A DNA stretch of 45,093 nt from Actinomadura madurae (GCF_900115095.1 NZ_FOVH01000032.1:1-45093), one strand, 5' to 3'; counted from the stretch's first letter, positions 37,515 through 45,093 are shown. A program made the numbers and translations. Notes: a model not told the origin generated them from the sequence alone.

Positions 37515-38222
37515 GTGAAGGCTCCCATCAAGCTGGCCGCGCCATTGGCCGCCGCGTCCGCCGCGCTCGCGCTGGCCGTCCCCGCCGCGTCCGCCGCCAC
37601 CACCACGATCCGTGAGGAGAACGCCACCGGAGCGCCCTACACCGGCAACTGGCAGGTCTCCACCGTCGGCACGCTCGACTTCTCCATCGACTTCCTGGGC
37701 TCGAAGGTGACCGGCTCGTGCGAGAGCGCGAAACTGCAGGGAACCGTCGTGCCCACGGGCGCCGGCGAACTGACCGCCGCGTCGATCGGCGCCTGCCAGA
37801 CGTCCAACGGCTTCAGTTCCCCGCCGACCGATCTCGACCTCGGCGACCTGCCCGACAACAGCGGCCAGGTCGCCTACGACCCCGTCTCCGGAGGACGCGA
37901 CGGAACCCTGTCCATCAACGGCGACCTGCGGTTCAAGATCGAGGGGAAGGTCCTCGGACTCACCGTCACCTGCTATTACGGATTCCGCACGGGTGACACC
38001 GAAGGGCTCGTCTTCGACGTCTACAACCGCGACAACCCGAACCGCCCGCTGCCCGACCGGGACGACGCCCAGGGCCGTTCTGACAACATCACGCTCGTGC
38101 GGCAGTCGGGAAGCAGCGGGCTGTGCCCGTCCAACGGCACCGGCAGCGGCGCCGCCATCGCCCGCGGGGAGAGCACGCCCGGTTCCGGGGTCTTCGACCG
38201 CAAGCTCTACCTGACCTCGTAG
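37515..38222 (+). CDS. Secreted protein of unknown function with four cysteines
   Basis: A 235-residue exported protein I do not recognise. Residues 1-28 form a Sec signal peptide ending ASA before ATT. The mature part is strand-rich (TGNWQVSTVGTLDFSIDFLG; FKIEGKVLGLTVTCYYGFRTGD) and has four cysteines in GSCES, GACQT, VTCYY and GLCPS contexts, fit for two disulfides. Actinomycetes carry many such extracellular beta-sandwich proteins without assigned function. The GTG start follows GAGGAGGCA. Upstream, TTGATT and TAGAAA about 16 bases apart are a possible promoter near 37454-37481. It ends at a strong hairpin. Confidence 0.85.
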   Translation: MKAPIKLAAPLAAASAALALAVPAASAATTTIREENATGAPYTGNWQVSTVGTLDFSIDFLGSKVTGSCESAKLQGTVVPTGAGELTAASIGACQTSNGFSSPPTDLDLGDLPDNSGQVAYDPVSGGRDGTLSINGDLRFKIEGKVLGLTVTCYYGFRTGDTEGLVFDVYNRDNPNRPLPDRDDAQGRSDNITLVRQSGSSGLCPSNGTGSGAAIARGESTPGSGVFDRKLYLTS

Positions 38223-38234
38223 CGCACGCGGAGC

Positions 38235-38294
38235 GGCGGCCGGTCCCCGAGGCCGGTGCAAGGGAGTGGTCATCCACCTCGGGGCCCGGCCGCC
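38235..38294 (+). terminator. Terminator after the secreted-protein gene
   Basis: The 18-base arms 38235-38252 and 38277-38294 (GGCGGCCGGTCCCCGAGG against its complement) match at 17 of 18 positions, with a 24-base loop, 12 bases after the stop codon. Confidence 0.8.
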
Positions 38295-38575
38295 CTCACT
38301 GTGCCCTCGCGGTGCTGGGTCGCCGTGTCGGAACGACCGGGGGCGTACGGCCGGAATCCTTTTGGACGAACGCGAGGAACTCCGAGACTAACTCTGCTGG
38401 TCAGCACCGCGTAATGACACCGCGCTTACAGTTGTTTCCCACTCGTGTCCGGATTCCGGCGTGGCAAAATCACCCGGCCCCGGCGCGGCGACGTCACACC
38501 GCGGGCACCTGGCCCGTCCTGTTCCCGTAACCGTCGTTTCCCGGCGGCACGGCCGGGACGGACCAGGGAGCCGGC
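38295..38575. other. Intergenic stretch before the SDR gene
   Basis: No gene can be supported between the hairpin and the SDR start. The last bases carry GGACCAGGGAG as ribosome site for 38576. Moderately AT-rich around 38360-38440, where the SDR promoter probably lies, but no single -35/-10 pair stands out. Confidence 0.5.
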
Positions 38576-39403
38576 ATGCGTGTTCTCGTCGTGGGCTCGA
38601 CCGGCGTCATCGGACGCAGGCTCGTCCCCCTGCTGGAGGCCGTCGGGCACGAGGTGTCCTGCCTCGCGCGCCCGCCCGCGAGTGCCGTCGCCGTGGCGAA
38701 GGCAGCGCCGGACGCCGTAGTCAACCTCCTGACCGCCCCCCAGCGGTTCCACACCGAGGGCACCCGCACCCTCTACGAGACGACGCAGCGGGCAGGCGCA
38801 ACCCGCGTCCTCGCCCAGAGCCTCGCCTACGCCTACCAACCAGGTACCGGCCTGGCCGACGAGGACGCGCCGCTCTGGACCGACCGCACGCCCAAGCGGT
38901 TCGCGCCCGTCCTGCACGCCCTCATCGAACTCGAACGCCTCACCGCCGAGGCCGGCGGACTCGTCCTGCGGTACGGCCATCTCTACGGACCCGGATCCCC
39001 CTTCGCGCCGGACGGGTCCTTCGCCGCCCGCGTCCGCGCCCGCAAGGTCCCCCTGCTGGGCGGCGGGCACTCCACCCTCTCGTTCACCCACGCCGACGAC
39101 GCCGCCACCGCGGTCGTCGCCGCGCTCGACAAGGACGTCACCGGCGTCCTCAACGTCGTGGACGACACACCGGTCACCATGGGCGAGTTCCTCCCGGAGT
39201 ACGCCGCACTGCTGGACGCCCCCGCCCCCAAGCACGTCCCCGCTATCCTCGCCCGCCTCACCAAAGGCTCCTGGAGCGCGGCGTTCATGAACGGGCTGCG
39301 CGGCGCCGACAACAGCCGCGCCCGCCGCCGCCTCGACTGGCGACCCCGGCACCCGTCGTGGCGGGCCGGCATCCAGAGACCATCGCTGCGTGCGGGACAA
39401 TGA
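38576..39403 (+). CDS. NAD-dependent epimerase/dehydratase-like (atypical SDR) protein
   Basis: A 275-residue extended-SDR-type protein. The N-terminal nucleotide loop is VLVVGSTGVIGRRLVPLLEA (GxxGxxG, residues ~7-13); RVLAQSLAYAYQPG, LVLRYGHLYGPGSPFAPDG and TLSFTHADDAATAVVAALD are epimerase-like. The usual catalytic YxxxK is not recognisable at its expected position, so activity may be altered or non-catalytic. Its stop overlaps the next gene's start by four bases (ATGA). Likely a redox or stress-related NAD(P) sensor or reductase; function open. Confidence 0.87.
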   Translation: MRVLVVGSTGVIGRRLVPLLEAVGHEVSCLARPPASAVAVAKAAPDAVVNLLTAPQRFHTEGTRTLYETTQRAGATRVLAQSLAYAYQPGTGLADEDAPLWTDRTPKRFAPVLHALIELERLTAEAGGLVLRYGHLYGPGSPFAPDGSFAARVRARKVPLLGGGHSTLSFTHADDAATAVVAALDKDVTGVLNVVDDTPVTMGEFLPEYAALLDAPAPKHVPAILARLTKGSWSAAFMNGLRGADNSRARRRLDWRPRHPSWRAGIQRPSLRAGQ

Positions 39404-39900
39404 GACGTGTGAGAGCGGTGGCCATTTCCGACACCCACGCACCGCGGCGCTGGAAGTCGTGCCCGCCGAGGGTGGCCGAGCATCTGCGGGACGCGGACGT
39501 GATCCTGCACGCCGGAGACGTGTGCACCGCGTCCGTCCTCGACGAGCTGGCCGAGTACGCGCCCGTCCACGCCGTCCTCGGCAACAACGACGGCCCGGAC
39601 GTCGCCGCGTGGGGCGCCCCCGAACGCCTCGAACTCGACCTGGACGGCCTCGCCGTCGCGATGGTCCACGACAGCGGCCAGGCCCGCGGCCGCACGGCCC
39701 GGATGCGGCGCTGGTTCCCGGACGCCGACCTGGTCGTCTTCGGCCACTCCCACATCCCGCTGGACGAGACCGGCGACGGCGTCCGCATCTTCAACCCGGG
39801 GTCGCCCACCGACCGGCGCCGCCAGCCGCACGGCACCCTCGGCCTCCTCGACGTCCACGACGGCCGGCTCACCGGGGCCCGGATCGTTCCCGTAACCTGA
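39400..39900 (+). CDS. Metallophosphoesterase, YfcE/MJ0936 type
   Basis: A 166-residue calcineurin-like phosphodiesterase. Metal-binding motifs in order: AISDTHA (residue ~8), ILHAGDVC (~38), VLGNNDGPD (~61), MVHDSGQARGR (~86) and VVFGHSHIP (~109), then FNPGSPTDRRRQP. These fit the YfcE family, phosphodiesterases of uncertain natural substrate. The ATG at 39400 overlaps the SDR stop. The next gene, a crotonase, starts 44 bases downstream with its own ribosome site. Confidence 0.94.
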   Translation: MRRVRAVAISDTHAPRRWKSCPPRVAEHLRDADVILHAGDVCTASVLDELAEYAPVHAVLGNNDGPDVAAWGAPERLELDLDGLAVAMVHDSGQARGRTARMRRWFPDADLVVFGHSHIPLDETGDGVRIFNPGSPTDRRRQPHGTLGLLDVHDGRLTGARIVPVT

Positions 39901-39944
39901 TCCCGCCCTCGACTGGCGGGGCGCCAACACGGAAGGAGTCCCGC

Positions 39945-40778
39945 ATGACAGACCGCGTCACCGTGAACGTCCATGAAGGAGTCGCCGACGTGCGGCTCAA
40001 CCGGCCCGACAAGCTCAACGCCCTCGACATGGCCACGTTCGACGCGCTCGCCCAGACCGGCGACGCCCTCGCCGCCGACCCGTCCGTGCGGGCCGTCGTC
40101 CTCTCAGGGGAGGGACGCGCCTTCAGCGCCGGCCTGGACTTCGCCAACTTCGCCGCCATGGCCGGCGACGGCGCCCCCGACAGCGGCAGCGAGCGGTTCA
40201 GGCGGCTGGCGCAGGACATCACGGCACGCGAACCGGGCCGCATCACCAACCTCGGCCAGCAGGCCGCCCACGTCTGGCGGGAGCTGCCGCAGCCCGTCAT
40301 CGCCGCCGTGCACGGCCACGCCCTCGGCGGCGGCCTGCAGATCGCGCTCGGCGCCGACATCCGCATCGTCGCCCCGGACGCGAAGCTGTCGATCCTGGAG
40401 ATCCGCTGGGGCCTGGTGCCCGACATGACCGGCACCGCCGCGCTGATCCGCCTCGTCGGCGAGGACGTCGCGAAGGAGCTCACCTTCACCGGCCGGATGG
40501 TCTCCGGCGAGGAGGCCGCCCGGATCGGCCTGGCCACCCGCACCGCCGACGACCCGCACACCGCGGCGACCGAGCTGGCCCGCGAGATCGCCGGAAACAG
40601 CCCCGACGCCGTCCGCGGCGCCAAACGCCTCCTCAACCGCGCCGGCGACGTCGACCTGGCCGGCCAGTACCTAGAAGAATCCCGCACGCTAGGCGCCCTG
40701 CGCGGCACCCCCAACCAGGTAGAGGCCGTCCACGCCTACTTCGAAAAGCGCCCACCCACCTTCACCGACCCCACCTGA
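39945..40778 (+). CDS. Crotonase / enoyl-CoA hydratase family protein
   Basis: A 277-residue crotonase-fold enzyme acting on acyl-CoA. Markers: VADVRLNRPDKLNALD, GEGRAFSAGLDFANFA (oxyanion-hole strand), HGHALGGGLQIALGADIRI and LSILEIRWGLVPDMTGTAAL. In classical hydratases the two catalytic glutamates lie in the GGGCE and PE contexts; here the positions read GGGLQ and PD, so it may be an isomerase, dienoyl-CoA-type or otherwise divergent member rather than a true hydratase. GGAAGGAG lies seven bases before the ATG. The first of the 40-kb accessory stretch lies just downstream. Confidence 0.92.
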   Translation: MTDRVTVNVHEGVADVRLNRPDKLNALDMATFDALAQTGDALAADPSVRAVVLSGEGRAFSAGLDFANFAAMAGDGAPDSGSERFRRLAQDITAREPGRITNLGQQAAHVWRELPQPVIAAVHGHALGGGLQIALGADIRIVAPDAKLSILEIRWGLVPDMTGTAALIRLVGEDVAKELTFTGRMVSGEEAARIGLATRTADDPHTAATELAREIAGNSPDAVRGAKRLLNRAGDVDLAGQYLEESRTLGALRGTPNQVEAVHAYFEKRPPTFTDPT

Positions 40779-41106
40779 ACCACCGCCCGCCCCCACTCGT
40801 TGACAAGCGGCCGCATCACCGGGTCAGCGCCAGCGACCAAGCGACGGCCTGACCCTCGCGCAAGGCGGACCGCTGCGTCAACGGCCACCGTGCTGCGGGG
40901 GAAGCAGATCCGGTGCCTGCTCGGACGCGCCCCCCGCACAGGGGTGATCGAGGACTCTTCTGCCATGGCCGGACCGTACGCACGGGCAAGCGCCGAGGAC
41001 ACTGGGGACGCCGGTCGTCTCCGATCACCATGCCTCTTGGCGAAGGGATTCTGGAATGTAACACTGAAGGTCGGGGTGATAATCGAACACGGTGGAGCCG
41101 GGGCCG
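40779..41106. other. Intergenic, no supportable gene
   Basis: Short open frames exist on both strands, but none has a ribosome site with plausible composition or a recognisable protein. Base composition is less GC-biased than the flanking genes. The final bases carry the GGTGGAG ribosome site for 41107. Confidence 0.5.
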
Positions 41107-41661
41107 ATGGCGCAGAGTGACGACATGTACCGGACTTCTCTGCACTATCGGTCACACCTGCCGGTGGGAATCCGTTGGATCCCCGGGGTTCTGGTGGCGT
41201 TGGCCTTCTCTCCGCTGTATGGGTGGGCCGTGCAAGCAGGGCGTCTGTCCTACGTGGCCCTCCCGGCGGTCACCGTTGCGACGGTCCTTGTCACGAACTT
41301 CTTCCTCGCGCAGAAAGTGGTGTTGACGGGCGATGGTGGGCTGACCATCACCACCCTGGGGCGGCGCATCGTTGTCGATGTGCGGCGCATCAACGAGATC
41401 AGCGTCCCCGCGCACGCCCGCGGGGGATTCGGCTTCGCACGGGTCCGCTGGAACGGCGGAGGGCTCCGGATGTGGCAAGCGACCTACCTTCTCGATCCAC
41501 ATCGCAGGTACCGTAACCCCGCTTTTGGAAGCGTCAGCGAAGACTTTCGGGACTTGGTCTATCGCCTATACCTGATCAATCCAGCAATGACAATTCAAGG
41601 CGTCCAACCACCGGCCTGGGCTCTCTCACCGCCGCCGCGCAGACCATCCACACTTCGCTGA
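41107..41661 (+). CDS. Two-helix membrane protein with PH-like domain, unknown function
   Basis: A 184-residue protein. Two hydrophobic helices (RWIPGVLVALAFSPLYGWAV and SYVALPAVTVATVLVTNFFLA) near residues 24-70 are followed by a strand-rich cytosolic region, VVLTGDGGLTITTLGRRIVVDVRRINEISV, which looks like a bacterial PH (YdbS-like) domain. The start is taken at ATG 41107 with GGTGGAG upstream; GTG 41092 would add five residues. No operon partner. Codon composition is slightly less GC-rich than neighbours, as in the rest of this accessory stretch. Confidence 0.7.
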   Translation: MAQSDDMYRTSLHYRSHLPVGIRWIPGVLVALAFSPLYGWAVQAGRLSYVALPAVTVATVLVTNFFLAQKVVLTGDGGLTITTLGRRIVVDVRRINEISVPAHARGGFGFARVRWNGGGLRMWQATYLLDPHRRYRNPAFGSVSEDFRDLVYRLYLINPAMTIQGVQPPAWALSPPPRRPSTLR

Positions 41662-41698
41662 CCACGAGCAGCACAGTTGCCATCTCGCTGACCTTCGG

Positions 41699-41950
41699 CT
41701 AGCCGGCCGCACTATCCGCCCGAGCCGCCACCTGACGGTGAAACTCGTTGAGTGTCGCGGTGATGACCTCCGCCGCAGCCAACCATCCGGTGACGTCATC
41801 GTCGTTCTTGTGATCGTTCAATGGCACTGTGTCGAGCTCCAGCATGCCGTTGTCGTAGGCAGTGAGCTTCAACGTAAGCGTCAGACCCTTGTTCCGAGGA
41901 GTGGGCTTGACGTCCATGGTCTCGCGGATCCGCTTCAGGCTGGCTGGCAC
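41699..41950 (-). CDS. Small hypothetical protein (83 aa)
   Basis: An 83-residue protein without recognised domain. It reads as a plausible small alpha/beta protein: LTLTLKLTAYDNGMLELDTVPLNDHKNDDDVTGWLAAAEVITATLNEFHRQVAAR, with a strand-turn-helix pattern and balanced composition, unlike the shadow frames around it. ATG start with GGGAGGCTCTGGT upstream. Convergent with 41107-41661. Confidence 0.55.
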   Translation of the reverse strand: MPASLKRIRETMDVKPTPRNKGLTLTLKLTAYDNGMLELDTVPLNDHKNDDDVTGWLAAAEVITATLNEFHRQVAARADSAAG

Positions 41951-42138
41951 CAGAGCCTCCCAATGGCTGCGAACTAATGAATGTCAACATAGAGCCATTT
42001 GCTTACAAGCGAGAGCGGAACCGTCCAGGGCTGTCTCCCCAGCCCCCTCGACCAGCACCGCGATATCCCGCACGCCCTCACCCGTCCAAGGCCAGCCACC
42101 CTCGTTGTTAGACGCCACTGGAGTTGTGGGAGTGTTCT

Positions 42139-42532
42139 AGCAGGTGGTGCCGCCCGCTCCGAGCCGCAGGGCGCCGGTACGGGGATCGTGAGGTGCTGGG
42201 GCGATCACCTTTGTGGCCACCACCGTCTGCACCTGGCAGCAGATGCCGCCGGTGTTCGGGCCGTCGAGTCCCACCGCGCACCGACGTTTCACCGAGTGGG
42301 GCGCCGCGCGGGCGTGGGCCAAGGGTCACCAGCCGGTGTCAGGACGAGCTGGGCGCCCGCACGTCGCCCGCCGAGCCCTCCAACGGCTGGGACGGCACCG
42401 CTGGGTCGTGGAACGCACGGTGTGCTGGCTGAGCGGCTGCCGCCGCCTACACCGCCGCTACGAACACCAGCCCGAGCCCTTCATGGCCTTCGTCGCCGTC
42501 GCGCTGATCTGCCACCACCGACTCACCAAACA
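42139..42532 (+). pseudogene. Degraded IS5-family transposase remnant
   Basis: One frame reads AITFVATTVCTWQQMPPVFG-PSSPTAHRRFTEW, the N-terminal DNA-binding region of IS5-group transposases, and then, almost directly, QRLGRHRWVVERTVCWLSGCRRLHRRYEHQPEPF, the C-terminal region carrying the DDE glutamate context. The roughly 150 residues between, with the catalytic aspartates, are gone. Upstream the same frame continues but is interrupted by TGA at 42189-42191. It is an internally deleted, inactive copy. Inverted-repeat ends could not be identified. Confidence 0.8.
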
Positions 42533-43547
42533 AGATGACGTTCTACTGGGTTCGTCGCTGGCTGTGTCGCTAGGCGCCGCGAGAGGCCAAGCGCGGTGGG
42601 TGGCCGTCTCGTCTTCGGAGGCCGCGGGCGGTTTCCGCTTACTGAGTCTGGTTCGTCGTCTGCTGGGTCGTTGGGTGTCGGTGGTGGTCCGGCTAGGTGG
42701 TGTGGCCGTCCCGCCTCGGTGCGTTGTACGTCGCGCGGACTTTTCCGCTTGCCTCCGGAGGCTGCCGATGGCGGCCGAACGCAATGGCGTGGCTGTCTGT
42801 GTACGGTCTGTGTCGCGTTGGCCGTCCGGCTCACCCAGAGAGGTTGCCGATGGTTGTCGTTTGGTGTCCCGCGGGGGCCGCGGGCTGCAGGGCTGATCCT
42901 CCCGATTGGGACCGCGTCGGCGAGGTGGCGGGCGTGGCGGGTGCTGCCGCAGATGGGATGGGCCGAGCTGCGCTGGGCGGCTGCGCGCTCACCGCCGTCG
43001 GTCCGCCGTCGTGGCGGACGCCCAGGCCGGTTCGGCGGCTGCGTGGGCCGTGGGCGGCGGTCGATCGTGAGCTAGCGCTGCCGACGTCCGCGACGGTGTC
43101 GGCTTGCTTGGGGAACGTCCACCGAAGGGCACCGCCCACACCTGGCAGACGTCCAGATCGCGAGCGGCGAGCGCAACACCCAGTCGCGAGGTTCGGCGAG
43201 CGGGACGCCGATATTCGAGCCGAGGGCGAGCCATGGAGATCTACGGACGGTGTGTCGGACGACGATCGCTGTCACTCGTGGCCGTCGACGGTGAGGTATC
43301 CGGCGACCTTCACTCGGTCGTGCTTGTCAGGGCAGGTCGCTCTGCGGGACGACCGGGGTCTGACTCTCTGCGTTCCAGACCAGCGTCGCGATCGAGAGGC
43401 TGCCGTCCGACAGTTCGATGTGCCGTCGACGGTCGACATGCGTCCGCCTGCCCATGTCGGGCGAGCTTTGGCGGGATGCGGTCCGTGGCCTCGGTCAGCA
43501 TGCATTGCTGGCCTACGAGGGTGACCTTGGGGATTTCGCTCCACGAG
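42533..43547. other. About 1 kb without a supportable gene
   Basis: Open frames up to 275 codons exist here, but their translations are Arg/Pro/Cys-rich, lack recognisable domains and mirror each other on both strands, as expected from shadow frames. Some minus-strand stretches around 43330-43440 (IELSDGSLSIATLVWNAES) look protein-like but stop or shift frame. The region may be decayed coding DNA beside the IS5 remnant. Confidence 0.5.
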
Positions 43548-44033
43548 TCATGCGGCCAGGAACGCGCCGAACGGGAGGTTTCTGACCACCCAGAAGACGA
43601 CGATCGCTCCGAACAGGAGCCAGATCAGGGCCGGGTGACCCGCCTTCGTGCGCGCCGGCCGATCGAGGGTGCGGGCTCGCGCCCACCTCAGCCAGAAGAA
43701 CGCGAGGAGCGGCAGCATCACCACGGTCAGGACGTTCAAGGCGAATGCCTCTTGGACCCGGCCGTGCGCCAGCGCGTGGACAGTGCGCATCGAACCGCAC
43801 CCAGGGCACTGGAACCCGGTCAGTGAGAGGAACGGGCAGGTCGGGTAGTGCCCTTCCTCGTTCGGATCGACGACGGCGACAAGGGAGACGGCCGCGACGG
43901 TGAGAAACAGCACACCGCCAGGCTGAAGCAGCCGGACGGCGGCCGCGACCGGTGTCCGGTCACGGCTGCCGCCCGACTGCTCAGGGATCGGCCCGCCCGG
44001 CGTGCGCAGGGCGGGCCGCTGCTCGGCGGTCAT
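43548..44033 (-). CDS. DUF2752 family membrane protein
   Basis: A 161-residue membrane protein. It carries the DUF2752 hallmark CPFLSLTGFQCPGCGSMRTVHALAHGRVQEAFALN with the paired Cys-Pro motifs (possible metal site), flanked by three hydrophobic helices: LFLTVAAVSLVAVVDP, VLTVVMLPLLAFFWLRWA and LIWLLFGAIVVFWVV. The ATG at 44033 lies two bases past the stop of the CD225 gene, so the two form one unit. The family is common in actinomycetes and functionally unassigned. Confidence 0.9.
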   Translation of the reverse strand: MTAEQRPALRTPGGPIPEQSGGSRDRTPVAAAVRLLQPGGVLFLTVAAVSLVAVVDPNEEGHYPTCPFLSLTGFQCPGCGSMRTVHALAHGRVQEAFALNVLTVVMLPLLAFFWLRWARARTLDRPARTKAGHPALIWLLFGAIVVFWVVRNLPFGAFLAA

Positions 44034-44035
44034 GG

Positions 44036-44323
44036 TCAGGTGCTGCTGGAACTCGCCATCGCGATGAAGAAGTAGATGACGCCGACGATCACGCCCAGCA
44101 CCGCGGACACGATCGCCCACGTCTTCGCGTTGTTCGACGCCTTGTACGCGCCCGCTTGATCGCCCGACATCCACTTCGAGTTGACCTGGGCGGCGAAGAC
44201 GATGGACACGATCCCGGCGGGCAGGCAGCAGAGGATCGTGGTCGCGATCGCCCACGGGAGGTGGTTCGGGGGCGGTCCGGCACTGTGGGCGGGGCCGGGC
44301 GGGGGCGCGGGCGGGTAGGCCAT
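44036..44323 (-). CDS. CD225/dispanin family membrane protein
   Basis: A 95-residue two-helix protein: Pro/Ala-rich N-terminus (MAYPPAPPPGPAHSAG), then LPWAIATTILCCLPAGIVSIVFAAQVNSKWMSGDQAGAYKASNNAKTWAIVSAVLGVIVGVIYFF, the CD225/dispanin pattern with the conserved CCLP and NAK-W motifs. Function in bacteria is unknown; related eukaryotic proteins alter membrane fusion. GGAGG lies eight bases before the ATG at 44323, which decides against the TTG 12 codons further upstream. Coupled to the DUF2752 gene, a frequent pairing. Confidence 0.92.
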   Translation of the reverse strand: MAYPPAPPPGPAHSAGPPPNHLPWAIATTILCCLPAGIVSIVFAAQVNSKWMSGDQAGAYKASNNAKTWAIVSAVLGVIVGVIYFFIAMASSSST

Positions 44324-44439
44324 GTTCGGTCCTCCGGTACTTGGGCTGGGTTGACTCAAGTAGATAGATGGCGATCAGGTACGCCGGGTTCCCACTCAAA
44401 CACGAAGATCCTGCCAGGTCACGCCGAATCGGCGTCGAG

Positions 44440-44468
44440 TTGACGACGGCGCGTCGATCACGTAAGTT
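44440..44468 (+). promoter_or_regulatory. rRNA operon promoter P1
   Basis: TTGACG (44440-44445) and TAAGTT (44463-44468) are exactly 17 bases apart, reading toward 16S rRNA, in the region between the CD225 gene and the rRNA gene. Confidence 0.65.
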
Positions 44469-44599
44469 AACCCCTCGTCCCCACACGGATGCAGGACGCC
44501 CACATGGCGGCCGGCCGAACAACGGGGAAACCACCACTCGATCAGCCGACGCGGTCTTGCCGTGTCTGCTGTGTTGTGTTGGGTCAGAAAAGGCTCGTT

Positions 44600-44627
44600 T
44601 TGACAATCGGGCCGGATCTGATGAAAT
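44600..44627 (+). promoter_or_regulatory. rRNA operon promoter P2
   Basis: TTGACA (44600-44605) perfect -35, 16 bases, then TGAAAT (44622-44627). Same direction and same 16-base spacing as P3. Confidence 0.55.
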
Positions 44628-44692
44628 AGCTCCACCGCCCGGAAGGCGCCGCGCAAGCGGCAACGGAAAGGCGTATCGGAGAAGCCGGGAAA

Positions 44693-44720
44693 TTGACAGC
44701 CCGGAAGAATCCGATAAAGT
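44693..44720 (+). promoter_or_regulatory. rRNA operon promoter P3
   Basis: TTGACA (44693-44698), 16-base spacer and TAAAGT (44715-44720): the best promoter of the window and the one nearest 16S, about 266 bases upstream of the mature 5' end. This fits the usual strong proximal rrn promoter of actinomycetes. Confidence 0.8.
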
Positions 44721-44779
44721 AAGACGAGTCGCCCCGGAGCGGGAAACGCGAAAGCGAATCCAGCGCGGTGGGTGTCCGT

Positions 44780-44985
44780 TTCTTGAGAACTCAACAGCGT
44801 GTTAAAAGCCAGTGCCTTTATCGGTTCGGCCTGTTGTGGCTGGACCGCCCCGTGACCGTCATCTTTTGTGGTGATGGTCTGGGATTTCTTTGAGGCAACG
44901 CACAGACCCTTGGGGTTTTGTGTTTGCTGGGATTTTCTTCGAGGTTTGGCCGGCTGGGGTTCGCGCCTTGGTTGGTCGTTAGGCC
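44780..44985 (+). other. 16S rRNA 5' leader with processing hairpin
   Basis: The leader begins with the conserved actinomycete element TTGAGAACTCAACAG near 44783-44797. Arms 44854-44863 (GACCGTCATC) and 44870-44879 (GGTGATGGTC) form a 10-bp stem with two G-U pairs and a 6-base loop, a probable RNase III or antitermination structure. No open frame with support. Confidence 0.65.
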
Positions 44986-45093
44986 TTAATGGAGAGTTTG
45001 ATCCTGGCTCAGGACGAACGCTGGCGGCGTGCTTAACACATGCAAGTCGAGCGGAAAGGCCCCTTCGGGGGTACTCGAGCGGCGAACGGGTGA
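44986..45093 (+). rRNA. rrs: 16S ribosomal RNA, 5' end (continues past window)
   Basis: The universal start AGAGTTTGATCCTGGCTCAG occurs at 44993, followed by GACGAACGCTGGCGGCGTGC and TTAACACATGCAAGTCGAGC, so the mature 5' end lies near 44986. The V1 loop GGAAAGGCCCCTTCGGGG with ACTCGAGCGGCGAACGGGTGA is of the Actinomadura kind. Only about 108 bases are present. Confidence 0.98.

Noticed and set aside
40800..41120. 106-codon plus frame ending at the start of the PH-like membrane protein gene
   Set aside because: No ribosome site, no domain, and overlap with the better-supported gene at 41107.
40736..41155. 139-codon minus-strand frame beyond the crotonase gene
   Set aside because: Arg/Pro/Ser-rich translation without domain, overlaps the crotonase end and the next gene's start, and lacks a ribosome site.
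42697..43524. 275-codon plus-strand frame in the accessory stretch
   Set aside because: Composition is that of a shadow frame (Arg, Pro, Cys, Trp rich), no recognisable fold and no ribosome site; kept only as possible decayed DNA.

Overview
The window comes from a high-GC Gram-positive actinomycete, most likely of the Actinomadura/Thermomonosporaceae type. Reasons: very GC-rich third codon positions, AfsR/SARP-type and DUF574 methyltransferase families, leaderless promoters, CD225/DUF2752 and DUF6232 families, and a 16S rRNA 5' end at the right edge whose V1 region resembles Actinomadura. Taxonomy is inferred from about 100 bases of rRNA plus gene content.

Layout. 1-7.8 kb: a truncated lipoprotein/drug-type ABC ATPase, a DUF574 SAM methyltransferase, a PAP2 phosphatase, a divergent MerR/DHA2-MFS efflux pair sharing a 19-bp-spacer promoter, a YnfA membrane protein, argG with an ARG-like box and apparently leaderless start, then a DUF6232 protein coupled to a small unknown. 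8-10.1 kb: an Rv1733c-like membrane protein next to a tandem universal stress protein, and a TetR regulator. 10.2-13.8 kb: the lower meta-cleavage operon (hydratase, acylating acetaldehyde dehydrogenase, hydroxy-oxovalerate aldolase, all coupled by 4-base overlaps) with a divergent IclR regulator. 13.8-19.5 kb: a giant FAD/Fe-S dehydrogenase translationally coupled to an upstream AfsR-like BTAD/NB-ARC/TPR regulator. 19.7-27.1 kb: secreted crystallin-like protein, CopD-like protein, DUF732-like protein, WYL regulator divergent from an epoxide hydrolase, a Gfo/Idh/MocA oxidoreductase, a rhodanese overlapping an SsuE-like FMN reductase, and a flavin reductase divergent from a glutathionyl-hydroquinone reductase homologue.

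27.2-37.3 kb: the most system-like part. A DeoR regulator with a palindromic operator precedes a one-direction operon: sugar-binding lipoprotein, ABC ATPase with an unusual hexapeptide-repeat tail, permease, two different FGGY kinases, a histidine phosphatase, a 2-hydroxyacid dehydrogenase and a Tat-exported beta-propeller protein, closed by a strong hairpin. The gene set implies uptake and phosphorylation of a sugar or polyol, but the combination does not match a pathway I can name; the substrate is unknown.

37.5-40.8 kb: a secreted protein of unknown function, an atypical SDR, a phosphodiesterase and a crotonase. 40.8-44.3 kb: a disturbed accessory stretch with two hypothetical genes, a degraded IS5-type transposase, about 1 kb without a supportable gene, and a DUF2752/CD225 pair. 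44.4-45.1 kb: the leader of an rRNA operon with three tandem promoters and the first ~108 bases of 16S rRNA.
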